Assembly (NCBI GenBank): GCA_004297865.1
Contig: SCSO01000177.1
Location: 1 to 14,138 of the forward strand
Reading direction: 5' to 3'
DNA from: Legionella sp.
Lineage (GTDB): Bacteria > Pseudomonadota > Gammaproteobacteria > Legionellales > Legionellaceae
DNA length: 14,138 nt
Part shown: piece by piece, positions 6,355 to 14,138 of the stretch
Numbering within the stretch: position 1 is the first letter of the stretch
Layout of the letters: each line of letters begins with the position of its first letter
Notes under the pieces: generated by a model
The model's database searches: none
Seen by the model: the letters and a program-made list of their open reading frames with translations, nothing else
What the model was told of the DNA's origin: nothing
Position numbers and translations under genes: made by a program

Positions 6355-9300
6355 ATGTCCTATAAATTCGAAGAGGGTAAAGACCTAATAATTGACTCTG
6401 TAATTGAAAAAATTAAGAGCACCATGGAAGGAAAGCAGGCGGAGCTTTGTGCTGAATTCGCTAAACAATTATATGGGACTGTTGCTTTAGAAGATCTTCG
6501 TGAGTGGGAAGCTGATGATTTATACGGAGCAGTGCTGAATTTTTGGGGGTTGATTAGCGAACGTGCTCCCCATGAAATAAAAATTAAAATCTATAATCCT
6601 GACTTCGAGCTTGATGGATGGCAAACGACTCATACTGTCGTAGAAGTCATTTGTGATGATATGCCTTTTTTGGTGGACTCCATTCGTTTGGTGATCAGCA
6701 GAATGGGTTTTTCTTCGCACCTTACTATTCACATGGGTGGAATTCGGGTCAAACGTAATAAAAAAAATGAAGTGACCGAACTTTTACCGCGTGACTCTAA
6801 ACAAAAAAGTAAAGATATCCTCTTTGAAGCGCCAGTCCTTTTAGAAATTGACCGTGAAACTGATCCGAAGATTCTAGATAAATTACATCAAAATTTAGTA
6901 AAAGTTATTGAAGAAAATAGTGTGGTTTTTGAAGATTGGGAAAAAATGCGCTCCAAAGTGATTGAAGTAATTGCTGAGCTTAATAATGTTCCTAAATTTA
7001 TTGATGAGAATGAAGTTCAAGAAACTAAAGCGTTCTTAAACTGGATAGAAGACCATCATTTCACCTTTTTAGGTATTCGTGATTATGAATTAATCAAAAA
7101 GGGTAAGGAAACCTTATTGCAAGCTATTCCTGGAACGGGTTTAGGCGTCTTACGTGAGAGTTTAAGTAAATCCAACGCTCGCTCTATTTCTGAAATGACT
7201 CCAGAAGCTCGAGAGTTAACTTTGTCGCCGCGCATTTTAGTGATGTCTAAAACTAACACGCTGGCTACAGTTCATCGAGATGCTTACACGGATTACATCG
7301 GTATCAAACGTTTTGATAAAAAGGGTAATGTAATTGGTGAAAGACGAATTATAGGTCTTTATACCTCTGCGGCTTATCATACAAATCCCAAACATATTCC
7401 ATTTTTACGCCATAAAGTGGCTACGATTATGGAGAATTCTAAGTTAAATCCCCATAGCCATGCTGGCAAAGTCCTACTCAATATTCTCGAAACCATGCCC
7501 CGTGATGACTTAATTCAAGGTTCCGAGGAAGAGCTTTTAGAAATTTCTATGGGCATATTCTATATGCAGGATAGAAAACGAATACGTATGTTTGCCCGGG
7601 TTGACGTTTATCATCGCTTTATTTCTTGCTTAGTGTATGTCCCTAAAGATCGTACCAATACGGAACTACGTCTGGCTATGCAAAAAATTCTTGCTGAAAG
7701 TTTTCATGCAGAAGAAATTACGTTTTCTACTCAGTTTTCTGAAGCGGCATTGGCAAGAATTCACTTTATTATTAAAGTCGATCCTAAAGAAAGCTTTGAA
7801 TACGATTTAAAAGAAATTGAACAGAAATTGATTGAAGTAGGACGTTCCTGGTCTGACGAATTGCTTTCTAATTTATATGAAACTTTCGGTGAAGAGGAGG
7901 CTAATAAGTTATTTAATCTTTATAAAAATGCCTTCCCTATTGCTTATACCGATCATTTTTCGCCACGAACAGCTGTATACGACATTAAACACATCCAAAT
8001 GTTGACAGAAGAAAATCCGTTAGGTTTGAATTTCTATAAGCCTTTAGAAGAAGCACCTAATAGTTTTCGGTTAAAAGTGTATCAACATGATACAACTATT
8101 CCTTTATCTGATGTTTTACCTATTGTAGAAAAATTAGGTTTACGCGCCATTAGCGAGCGTCCCTATGTATTGAAATACCAAGATGGCAAACAAACTTGGA
8201 TTAATGATTTTGCAATGGTTTATAACAAAGAGATTAATTTTGAAATTGAGGACATTAAAGAATTATTCCAAAATGCCTTTACTCATGTATGGTTTGGTGA
8301 TGCGGAAAATGATAATTTCAATCAACTTGTGATTGCTGCCTGCCTGAATTGGCGAGAAGTTAGTGTATTGCGTACTTACGCTAAATATTTTAAACAAATC
8401 GGGTTTACCTTTAGCCAAGATTATATGGAAATGGCCCTCAACAATAACGTGGGCATTGCTAAAAAATTAGTGCAATTATTTGAAGTTCGTTTCAATCCCG
8501 CAGATCCTTTAAATAGGGAAGAACGGTTTAATGCTTTAGTTACAGAAATTTTAAGTGACTTGGATAATGTAGCCAATCTTGATGAAGATAAAATTATCAG
8601 ACAGTTCGTCCAAGCGATTACTGCTACTTTGCGTACTAATTTCTATCAAATGGATGCCAATGGCAATCCAAAGAGTTTCATTTCCATTAAATTAAACAGT
8701 AAAGCGATACCTGGTGTTCCTAAACCGCATCCTATGGTGGAAATATTTGTTTACTCACCTCGTTTTGAAGGTGTTCACTTACGATGTGGAAAAGTAGCGC
8801 GCGGAGGTTTGCGTTGGTCTGACCGTCGTGAGGATTTCCGTACGGAAATTTTAGGTTTGATGAAAGCACAACAAGTTAAGAACTCCGTTATTGTACCAAG
8901 TGGTGCGAAAGGTGGTTTTGTCCCTAAACATTTACCTATCAATGGCACTCGCGAAGAAATCTTGGCAGAAGGGATCAGTTGTTACCAACTTTTTATCCAC
9001 GGTTTATTAGACATTACTGACAATTATGTGGATGGAGAGATTGTCAAACCTGAAAACGTGGTGTGCTATGACGAAGATGATCCTTATTTAGTGGTCGCTG
9101 CTGATAAAGGAACAGCAACGTTCTCTGATATAGCTAACGCTATTTCTTTAGAATACGGTTTCTGGTTAGGTGATGCCTTTGCCTCCGGTGGTTCGGTGGG
9201 TTATGACCATAAAAAAATGGGAATTACCGCAAAAGGAGCCTGGGAATCAGTTAAACGCCATTTCTATGAATTAGATATGGATATTCAAAATAATGATTTT

Positions 9301-11229
9301 ACTGTCGTTGGTATTGGCGATATGGCTGGCGACGTGTTTGGTAATGGCATGATGCTCTCTGAGCACATTAAATTAGTTGGTGCTTTCAACCACCTCCATA
9401 TCTTTGTCGATCCTAACCCTGATGCAAAAACAAGTTTTGCTGAACGGGTGCGCTTATTTAATTTACCACGTTCCAATTGGACTGATTATAACAAAGAGCT
9501 GATTTCTAAAGGCGGTGGTGTATTTAATCGTAGTGCGAAATCCATCCCAGTTAGTAAAGAAATGCAACAACTTTTTGGTATTAAACAAACAGTCATTGAG
9601 CCCAATGAATTGATTAGAAATATTCTTAAAGCTAAAGTGGATTTACTTTGGAGTGGTGGTATAGGAACTTATGTTAAAGCCAGTACTGAATCCAATAGTA
9701 GTGTGGGGGATCGTACAAATGATGCCTTACGTATTAATGGGAAACAATTGCGTTGTAAAGTAGTTGGTGAAGGTGGGAACTTAGGAATGACGCAATTAGC
9801 GCGCGTGGAATACACCCTAAATGGTGGTATGGTGTATACGGACTTCATTGATAACTCCGGCGGCGTAAATTGCTCAGATAAAGAAGTGAATATCAAAATC
9901 TTATTAAACAGTATTGTTGCTGCAGGTGATCTCACTGCAAAACAACGTATTGAGTTATTAAGTGAAATGACGGATGAGGTTTCTAAATTAGTCTTAAGAG
10001 ACAATTTCTTACAAACCCGAGCGATTAGTTTAACCGCCTCACAAGCTTTGCGATCTTTAGAACTACAGGGTCGTTATATTAATGAATTAGAGCGCACTGG
10101 GAAAATCGATAGAAACCTCGAATTCCTTCCTGATGATAAAATACTTACGGAACGTAAGTTAATGGGGCACGGTTTAGGTCGTCCAAGTATTGCAGTGTTA
10201 ATGTGTTATAGTAAAACGCTTCTGAAAGAACAAATTTTGGCTTCAGATGTGCCTGAAGAACAATACATGAATCAGATTCTGATCCAATCTTTTCCCAAAC
10301 CTTTGCAAGATCGCTTTAGCAAACAGATGCAAGATCATCCTTTGCGACGCGAAATTATTGCTACTAAATTAAGTAATATCATTATCAATGAAATGGGCTT
10401 TACTTATGTTTATCGCTTGCAAGACGAAACCGGTGCTCCCGTTTCGGCCATTGTTAGGGCTTATATGATTGCTCGCAACGTACTAAATTTAGAAGCCATT
10501 TGGAAACAAATTGAAGAGCTGGGTACAAAAATCAGTGCGCAAAAACAAATTGATATGATGATGTTGTATGTTCGTCTTTGCCGCCGAGTCACTCGCTGGT
10601 TCTTGCGTAGCCAACGTCGTAGTGTGGATATTACTAAAACGATTAAGCTGTATTCGCAAGGGGTGAGCGAATTGAAAAAAGCGATGCCAGGCGTTTTTGG
10701 TGAAAAGCAAAAAGCCCTATATGAAGAACAATACCTTGAATTTATTAATGATGGTATTCCACCCATATTGGCGCATGAGCTCACTGTAACTCGAGGTTTA
10801 TTTGCAGCGACTGATATTATTGAAATTGCTAATGAAAAAGGGATTAAAATTGACAAAGTTGCGGAATTGTATTTCGGCATCGGTGAATACCTTGATCTCA
10901 CCTGGATTCGTAGCCAGGTTATTATCCATCCTACCGAAAACCATTGGGAATCTTTATCGCGAGAAGCACTGCGTGATGATTTGGATTGGCAGCAATGTCA
11001 ATTAACTGCTGGTATTATTGATTTTGATTCCAAAAATAAGGATGTACAAGCACGATTAGAGGCATGGGGGCAATTACATCATGGCTTGATTGAGCGTTGG
11101 CGCTTTATTTTAAATGACTTAAAGTCAAGTACGGTACTTAATTACACCATGTTTTTTGTGGCAATTCGCGAACTTCTCGATTTGACTCAAACCACATTGC
11201 AATTTAATCCCAAATTAGAAACGGTATAA
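6355..11229 (+). CDS. gdhB: NAD-specific glutamate dehydrogenase, large (180-kDa) class
   Basis: Deaminates L-glutamate to 2-oxoglutarate and ammonium with reduction of NAD+ (EC 1.4.1.2), a catabolic cytoplasmic enzyme. At 1624 residues it is the usual length of the bacterial large NAD-GDH family (PF05088), which forms very large oligomers. The N-terminal half (about 1-700) corresponds to the ACT-like regulatory region (for example VVEVICDDMPFLVDSIRL). The catalytic region includes RGGLRWSDRREDFRTE from R816, SGAKGGFVPK with K852, and the nucleotide-binding stretch GIGDMAGDVFGNGM from 986. The C-terminal helical part (about 1180-1624) includes HGLGRPSIAVLM and ends intact. GAGGTG stands 5 nt before the ATG. 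The next gene starts 14 bp after the stop, indicating co-transcription. Allosteric control by amino acids is known for family members; nothing here proves it. Confidence 0.97.
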   Translation: MSYKFEEGKDLIIDSVIEKIKSTMEGKQAELCAEFAKQLYGTVALEDLREWEADDLYGAVLNFWGLISERAPHEIKIKIYNPDFELDGWQTTHTVVEVICDDMPFLVDSIRLVISRMGFSSHLTIHMGGIRVKRNKKNEVTELLPRDSKQKSKDILFEAPVLLEIDRETDPKILDKLHQNLVKVIEENSVVFEDWEKMRSKVIEVIAELNNVPKFIDENEVQETKAFLNWIEDHHFTFLGIRDYELIKKGKETLLQAIPGTGLGVLRESLSKSNARSISEMTPEARELTLSPRILVMSKTNTLATVHRDAYTDYIGIKRFDKKGNVIGERRIIGLYTSAAYHTNPKHIPFLRHKVATIMENSKLNPHSHAGKVLLNILETMPRDDLIQGSEEELLEISMGIFYMQDRKRIRMFARVDVYHRFISCLVYVPKDRTNTELRLAMQKILAESFHAEEITFSTQFSEAALARIHFIIKVDPKESFEYDLKEIEQKLIEVGRSWSDELLSNLYETFGEEEANKLFNLYKNAFPIAYTDHFSPRTAVYDIKHIQMLTEENPLGLNFYKPLEEAPNSFRLKVYQHDTTIPLSDVLPIVEKLGLRAISERPYVLKYQDGKQTWINDFAMVYNKEINFEIEDIKELFQNAFTHVWFGDAENDNFNQLVIAACLNWREVSVLRTYAKYFKQIGFTFSQDYMEMALNNNVGIAKKLVQLFEVRFNPADPLNREERFNALVTEILSDLDNVANLDEDKIIRQFVQAITATLRTNFYQMDANGNPKSFISIKLNSKAIPGVPKPHPMVEIFVYSPRFEGVHLRCGKVARGGLRWSDRREDFRTEILGLMKAQQVKNSVIVPSGAKGGFVPKHLPINGTREEILAEGISCYQLFIHGLLDITDNYVDGEIVKPENVVCYDEDDPYLVVAADKGTATFSDIANAISLEYGFWLGDAFASGGSVGYDHKKMGITAKGAWESVKRHFYELDMDIQNNDFTVVGIGDMAGDVFGNGMMLSEHIKLVGAFNHLHIFVDPNPDAKTSFAERVRLFNLPRSNWTDYNKELISKGGGVFNRSAKSIPVSKEMQQLFGIKQTVIEPNELIRNILKAKVDLLWSGGIGTYVKASTESNSSVGDRTNDALRINGKQLRCKVVGEGGNLGMTQLARVEYTLNGGMVYTDFIDNSGGVNCSDKEVNIKILLNSIVAAGDLTAKQRIELLSEMTDEVSKLVLRDNFLQTRAISLTASQALRSLELQGRYINELERTGKIDRNLEFLPDDKILTERKLMGHGLGRPSIAVLMCYSKTLLKEQILASDVPEEQYMNQILIQSFPKPLQDRFSKQMQDHPLRREIIATKLSNIIINEMGFTYVYRLQDETGAPVSAIVRAYMIARNVLNLEAIWKQIEELGTKISAQKQIDMMMLYVRLCRRVTRWFLRSQRRSVDITKTIKLYSQGVSELKKAMPGVFGEKQKALYEEQYLEFINDGIPPILAHELTVTRGLFAATDIIEIANEKGIKIDKVAELYFGIGEYLDLTWIRSQVIIHPTENHWESLSREALRDDLDWQQCQLTAGIIDFDSKNKDVQARLEAWGQLHHGLIERWRFILNDLKSSTVLNYTMFFVAIRELLDLTQTTLQFNPKLETV

Positions 11230-11243
11230 CATAGGAGTGATAA

Positions 11244-11789
11244 ATGGACGCAGCACCGTTGAGAAACTATAGTCCTTTGCTAAGAGCTTTCCATTGGTTG
11301 ATAGCTCTTACCGTAATTATTATGTTGATTGTCGGTTTTCTCTTGGATGATGTGCCTGATCAATATAAAGCAATTGCTTATATGATCCACAAATCTATTG
11401 GTCTTACTATTTTGTGGTTAATGATTTTACGTTTTATTGCTGTGCACGCCATTGGGAAACCCCCCTTACCAGTTACTGTAAAAACTTGGGAGCGGATTTT
11501 GTCTAGAGTGGTGCAATACGGTTTTTATGTTTTACTTATTTTAATGCCTTTAAGTGGTTGGATAATGTCGGTTGCGGCAGATCGTGTTCCTACTTATTTT
11601 GGTTTCTTTAAAGTGCCTATTCCTGGTCTTGGTCCTGACAAATCCTTAGCGGAGCTGATGGCTAATGCCCATTATATTATCGCCTGTGTATTGATAGGAA
11701 TGATAGTTCTGCATGTCAGTGGTGCTTTGAAACATCATTTTATTGATAAGGATCGGGTGTTGAAAAGTATGTGGTCGGGTAAGGATTGA
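11244..11789 (+). CDS. Cytochrome b561 (CybB-type)
   Basis: Inner-membrane diheme b-type cytochrome that passes electrons between quinol and an acceptor. The 181-residue length and four hydrophobic segments (about 13-33, 49-68, 89-109, 141-161) match the bacterial b561 family. Likely heme ligands are H17 (RAFHW), H49 (MIHKSIG), H143 (NAHYI) and H157 (VLHVSGALKHHFID). The LKHHFID tail motif is characteristic. AGGAG stands 6 nt before the ATG, and the gene starts 14 bp after the glutamate dehydrogenase stop, so both are probably on one mRNA. Family members have been linked to superoxide:ubiquinone oxidoreduction in E. coli; whether that applies here is inference. A palindromic repeat unit starts 20 bp after its stop. 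Confidence 0.92.
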   Translation: MDAAPLRNYSPLLRAFHWLIALTVIIMLIVGFLLDDVPDQYKAIAYMIHKSIGLTILWLMILRFIAVHAIGKPPLPVTVKTWERILSRVVQYGFYVLLILMPLSGWIMSVAADRVPTYFGFFKVPIPGLGPDKSLAELMANAHYIIACVLIGMIVLHVSGALKHHFIDKDRVLKSMWSGKD

Positions 11790-11809
11790 TGTTTTCTAAT
11801 AAAGTATTA

Positions 11810-11885
11810 GTAGGTTGGGTCTTGACCCAACATACGAATCTTGAGTGATGATGAAATGGTATTGTTGGGTCTTGACCCAACCTAC
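11810..11885. repeat. REP/BIME-like palindromic unit
   Basis: Two copies of GTTGGGTCTTGACCCAAC (11814-11831 and 11864-11881), each a perfect 8-bp palindrome around TT, lie 32 bp apart. The outer sequences also match as inverted repeats: the arm at 11810-11835 equals the reverse complement of 11859-11885 except for the central TT/AA and one extra base. The unit is therefore a 76-bp inverted repeat with self-palindromic arms, the architecture of a bacterial interspersed mosaic element or a small MITE. It fills the space between the convergent cytochrome b561 and ygfZ genes, and its right end contains the ygfZ stop codon (11882-11884). Transcripts from both sides would fold into stable hairpins, so it could serve as a bidirectional transcript end. 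Confidence 0.85.
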
Positions 11886-12832
11886 TCCAATTTTTCAGAC
11901 CAGACTACATGATTTAATTCTTCAATTTCCTTCAGAATACTGACAGCAACTAAAAATCGTTGCTGATCCAGAGGTGTGTAATCCACTAACTCGCCAATCT
12001 CACTATTCTTTTCCGCATTAAATACTTTTTGTCCAGAAAATAATGGTCCATCTGTTTCGATTTCGAAGAGTTTGAGTTCATGTTTCAACGTGGACTTGTA
12101 ATGCATACGCGCAATAATTTCTTGTCCCTTATAACAACCTTTATTAAAGCTGATATAAGATGTGTCATGAAGTCCTAAACGATGCGGTAAAAATAAACCA
12201 CGAGATTCAGGGTAAATCTCTATCTGTCCTTGCATTAAACGTAAGCTATGCCAAGTCAAAGAGCCGAATAACTGCTGTTGCGTTTTAAATATAGAAACGA
12301 CAGGCTCAACATAGTCGCTTTTCAGTAACAAAATATAAAAGTTCTGCCCCAAATGATAATAACAACCTTGCTCATTATAAGTTTGTCCTTGAATCGCTTC
12401 AGGAAAAAAAGAGGAGTGTGGCTTAATATCCTGAGGATTTTGTAAATAAAATCCAAATATTTTGAAGCTAGAATTTTCAGTTAAGGTAACTCGCGATAAT
12501 AAGGCAGTTTTCATCAAAGAGTTCTGAGTAGCTTCGAGCAGATCTCGGGGAAGAATAAGTTGAATGCCATTCCATTTCACCACATCTAACAAGGCTAAGA
12601 TGCGGCCTTTAAGATTACACTGTGCCCCATGCACCATATGAATATCCGATAGGTCTTGCATTTCACAGCTTAATTGGCCTTGTAGAAAATCTGACGCCTT
12701 ATCACCTTGTACATTTAATGCACTAAGGTAGGATAAATCAAATAAATAGTTTTTTGTCTTATCAAAATGCAAAGGATTTTCCTCTGCAGAGTAAGTGGTC
12801 AATAGTCTAGAGTTAATAGTATAGCTGTTCAT
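11882..12832 (-). CDS. ygfZ: YgfZ, folate-binding protein for Fe-S cluster assembly/repair
   Basis: Tetrahydrofolate-binding protein of the GcvT-like fold that supports maturation or repair of certain Fe-S enzymes in the cytoplasm. The diagnostic motif K-G-C-Y-K-G-Q-E is at 231-238, with the key cysteine C233, inside SFNKGCYKGQEIIARMHYKS. Other family features are LSYLSALNVQGDKASDFLQGQLSCE (about 33-57, split here by motif) and LNLKG-like QCNLKGRI (71-78). The 316-residue length is normal. The ribosome-binding site is weak (AAGATGAG just before the ATG). The gene diverges from sdhE, a frequent arrangement in gammaproteobacteria. Its TAG stop lies inside the repeat unit at 11810-11885, so the last residues were possibly changed by insertion of the repeat. 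Confidence 0.93.
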   Translation of the reverse strand: MNSYTINSRLLTTYSAEENPLHFDKTKNYLFDLSYLSALNVQGDKASDFLQGQLSCEMQDLSDIHMVHGAQCNLKGRILALLDVVKWNGIQLILPRDLLEATQNSLMKTALLSRVTLTENSSFKIFGFYLQNPQDIKPHSSFFPEAIQGQTYNEQGCYYHLGQNFYILLLKSDYVEPVVSIFKTQQQLFGSLTWHSLRLMQGQIEIYPESRGLFLPHRLGLHDTSYISFNKGCYKGQEIIARMHYKSTLKHELKLFEIETDGPLFSGQKVFNAEKNSEIGELVDYTPLDQQRFLVAVSILKEIEELNHVVWSEKLE

Positions 12833-12932
12833 CGCTCATCTTGGTTGTTGTCATTAAAGAGAATAGTGTATCATCAGTCGGCACCGAGTTTAGATAGTAC
12901 TTGATGTTTAAATAAATTACTAAGAGATTTTT

Positions 12933-13178
12933 ATGTTAGATGCAAAAACGAAGGCTCGTTTAGCTTGGCATTGCCGTCGAGGCATGCTAGAGCTGGATTT
13001 GATTTTGCAAAAATTTTTAGATAAAAGGGTAGATTCCTTATCAGAAAATGAATTGCAATTATTTGATCAATTGCTCAGTTGTACGGATCCTGAATTATTC
13101 ACTTGGCTAATGGGGCATGAAGAACCTCAAGATTCTGAGTTAAAGAAAATTGTCGCAATCATCTGCCGTCCATATTAA
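12933..13178 (+). CDS. sdhE: SdhE, FAD assembly factor for succinate dehydrogenase
   Basis: Small cytoplasmic chaperone that promotes covalent FAD attachment to SdhA (and FrdA where present). It is 81 residues, as usual for the SdhE/YgfY/Sdh5 family. The essential R-G-x-x-E motif is RRGMLELD (residues 15-22). The C-terminal part has DPELFTWLMGHEEPQD, matching the family's conserved F-x-W-L-x-G segment. The ribosome-binding site is modest (AAGAG 6 nt before the ATG). Its last 29 nt overlap ygfX, the standard partner. Succinate made by the nearby semialdehyde dehydrogenase would be used by the complex that SdhE matures; that functional link is inference. Confidence 0.95.
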   Translation: MLDAKTKARLAWHCRRGMLELDLILQKFLDKRVDSLSENELQLFDQLLSCTDPELFTWLMGHEEPQDSELKKIVAIICRPY

Positions 13179-13560
13179 TCCAGGACCTTCTAAGGTTTTT
13201 CTGCGGTTCTTAGTCATTCTCTATTTATATACTTTATTCCTATTATATGAAGCATCCCTGCCAAATTTGCTTAAAGTATTGCTGTTCTTTTATCTTTTAT
13301 GGCAATTTAGTGAGTCCTGGCGAGATAAAAGCCTTTGTCCTCAGGTTAAAGAAATTAAATGTCTTAAAAATCAATGGGTTATTTTCTCATTGACGGGAGA
13401 GCACCGTGAATATGAGGATTGTCGTATTATGATTCACAATGAACTCTTTCAGGTAATAAGGTTAAGGCAGGATAAAAAAAATAAAATTCTAATTTTATTT
13501 AATGATCAGATACCTAAAGAGAAGTTGCGCTTACTCCACCTGAAACAGCTGAAAACCTAG
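13150..13560 (+). CDS. ygfX: YgfX-like inner-membrane protein (TTG start, overlaps sdhE)
   Basis: 136-residue protein with two membrane helices (about 17-33 and 37-53) followed by a soluble, beta-rich C-terminal part (KNQWVIFSLTGEHREYEDCRI then VIRLRQDKK). This layout and the position right after sdhE match YgfX (CptA, DUF1434 type), described in E. coli as affecting cell shape and as a partner of YgfY/SdhE. The only start codon before the first helix is TTG at 13150, giving a 29-nt overlap with sdhE and no strong ribosome-binding site, so translation is probably coupled. No in-frame ATG exists before the second half. Sequence similarity to E. coli YgfX is low by eye, so the call depends partly on context. 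Confidence 0.72.
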   Translation: MSQSSAVHINPGPSKVFLRFLVILYLYTLFLLYEASLPNLLKVLLFFYLLWQFSESWRDKSLCPQVKEIKCLKNQWVIFSLTGEHREYEDCRIMIHNELFQVIRLRQDKKNKILILFNDQIPKEKLRLLHLKQLKT

Positions 13561-13568
13561 TATATAAT
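13540..13568 (+). promoter_or_regulatory. Candidate sigma-70 promoter for rpoE
   Basis: CTGAAA (13540-13545), a 17-bp spacer and a perfect TATAAT (13563-13568) lie across the end of ygfX. The -10 ends 49 bp before the rpoE ATG. I see no GGAACTT/TCTGA pair typical of a sigma-E autoregulated promoter in the visible gap. Confidence 0.5.
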
Positions 13569-13617
13569 TGTACAAAATAGAATCAAAATCTGTCCTCATA
13601 TGGAGTTTAGAGGGTGT

Positions 13618-14138
13618 ATGCTAAAACCACATTCTTATACTGACGAGCAATTAGTTCAAATCGCCCAAAATGGGGATGATGACGCCTGTAATGAGTTACT
13701 CAAGCGTTATACCAGTAAGATTCAGCAAATAATCTACTTTGGTATTTTAGATCAAGGCCATGTCAATGATTTAACTCAAGAAGTGCTATTGAAAATCTAC
13801 CGACATTTACCTAGCTTCAAAGCGAATAGTCAGTTTTCTACTTGGATGTACAGAATTACACAGAACACCATAAAAAATCATTTTCGTACCAATAATCTGC
13901 GTTCCGAATCGGAGTCGCAATTTGTTGCAGAGCAGCGCGAATCCTCTAATCTTTATGAGTCTCCAGAACATTTACTCGTAATTCTAGAGTTTAATAAACA
14001 AGTGGAAAGAGCTATTGATAAATTGTCTAATGATCTACGTGCTTGCTATGGACTCCATACGTTTGAGGGACGTACCTATGAAGACATTGCTAAGCAAATG
14101 AATTGTCCAATAGGTACTGTACGCTCACGTATTTTTAG
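13618..14138 (+). CDS. rpoE: RNA polymerase sigma factor RpoE (sigma-24), truncated by window edge
   Basis: Extracytoplasmic-function sigma factor directing RNA polymerase to envelope-stress promoters. The open frame from the ATG at 13618 gives 173 residues up to the right edge with no stop; E. coli RpoE has 191, so about 20 residues are missing. Sigma-2 covers roughly 8-92: EQLVQIAQNGDDDACNELLKRY, then DLTQEVLLKIYRHLPSF (51-67) and the -10-recognising STWMYRITQNTIKNHFR. Sigma-4 covers about 126-173, with the helix-turn-helix TYEDIAKQMNCPIGTVRSRIF closely matching E. coli. GAGGG lies 3 nt before the ATG, a short spacing. The anti-sigma genes (rseA/rseB) normally follow but lie outside the window. 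The gene starts 57 bp after ygfX. Confidence 0.95.
   Translation, partial: MLKPHSYTDEQLVQIAQNGDDDACNELLKRYTSKIQQIIYFGILDQGHVNDLTQEVLLKIYRHLPSFKANSQFSTWMYRITQNTIKNHFRTNNLRSESESQFVAEQRESSNLYESPEHLLVILEFNKQVERAIDKLSNDLRACYGLHTFEGRTYEDIAKQMNCPIGTVRSRIF

Noticed and set aside
9669..10901. Long antisense open frames within the glutamate dehydrogenase gene (9669-10004, 10461-10901)
   Set aside because: They shadow a well-conserved coding sequence; composition and content are those expected of the opposite strand of a gene.
11796..11810. Small inverted repeat CTAATA/TATTAG after cytochrome b561
   Set aside because: Six AT-rich base pairs without a T-run; likely chance next to the larger repeat unit.
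13551..13592. Sigma-E-like promoter (GAAAAC ... TCTG) before rpoE
   Set aside because: The elements are 32 bp apart, far from the 15-17 bp needed.

Overview
The window reads as an AT-rich (roughly 40% GC by eye) chromosomal stretch of a gammaproteobacterium, most likely of the order Legionellales (Legionella/Coxiella-like). Reasons: the gammaproteobacterial neighbourhood ygfZ / sdhE-ygfX / rpoE, a rhizobial- and Legionella-type phosphatidylcholine synthase, a giant 180-kDa-class NAD-glutamate dehydrogenase, and small secreted and membrane proteins of the kind seen in that order. The assignment comes from recognising protein families, not from a database search.

Layout. (1) Positions 1-620: the tail of a DUF2232-type membrane protein, then rplI (ribosomal protein L9) and a strong intrinsic terminator; this is the end of a ribosomal-protein operon. 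(2) Positions 620-838: a gene-free patch holding a structured inverted repeat, the last ~24 codons of a GIY-YIG endonuclease (a gene remnant) and a GC-rich hairpin that looks like an interspersed repeat. (3) Positions 839-3872, minus strand: a four-gene cluster transcribed in the order secreted four-cysteine protein (possibly EnhB-like), multi-pass membrane protein (GTG start), thioredoxin-fold protein with a CNHC motif, exported flavin amine oxidase. (4) Positions 3952-4719, minus strand: phosphatidylcholine synthase. (5) Divergently, plus strand 4839-11789: NAD-type succinate-semialdehyde dehydrogenase, NAD-glutamate dehydrogenase (1624 aa) and cytochrome b561, the last two closely coupled. 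(6) Positions 11810-11885: a compact palindromic (REP/BIME-like) unit that reaches into the stop codon of ygfZ. (7) ygfZ (minus) diverges from sdhE-ygfX (plus, overlapping, ygfX with a TTG start), followed by rpoE, which runs off the right edge.

How the genes fit together. Several products feed carbon and electrons into the TCA cycle and respiratory chain: glutamate dehydrogenase makes 2-oxoglutarate and NADH, succinate-semialdehyde dehydrogenase makes succinate and NADH, SdhE flavinylates succinate dehydrogenase, YgfZ supports Fe-S enzymes, and cytochrome b561 is a membrane diheme electron carrier. This suits a bacterium living on amino acids. Pcs makes phosphatidylcholine from choline, a lipid trait common in bacteria associated with eukaryotic hosts. 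RpoE is the envelope-stress sigma factor. I see no CRISPR, phage, transposase, tRNA or toxin-antitoxin genes. The window looks like core genome with small repeat insertions, and I found no clear new multi-gene system.
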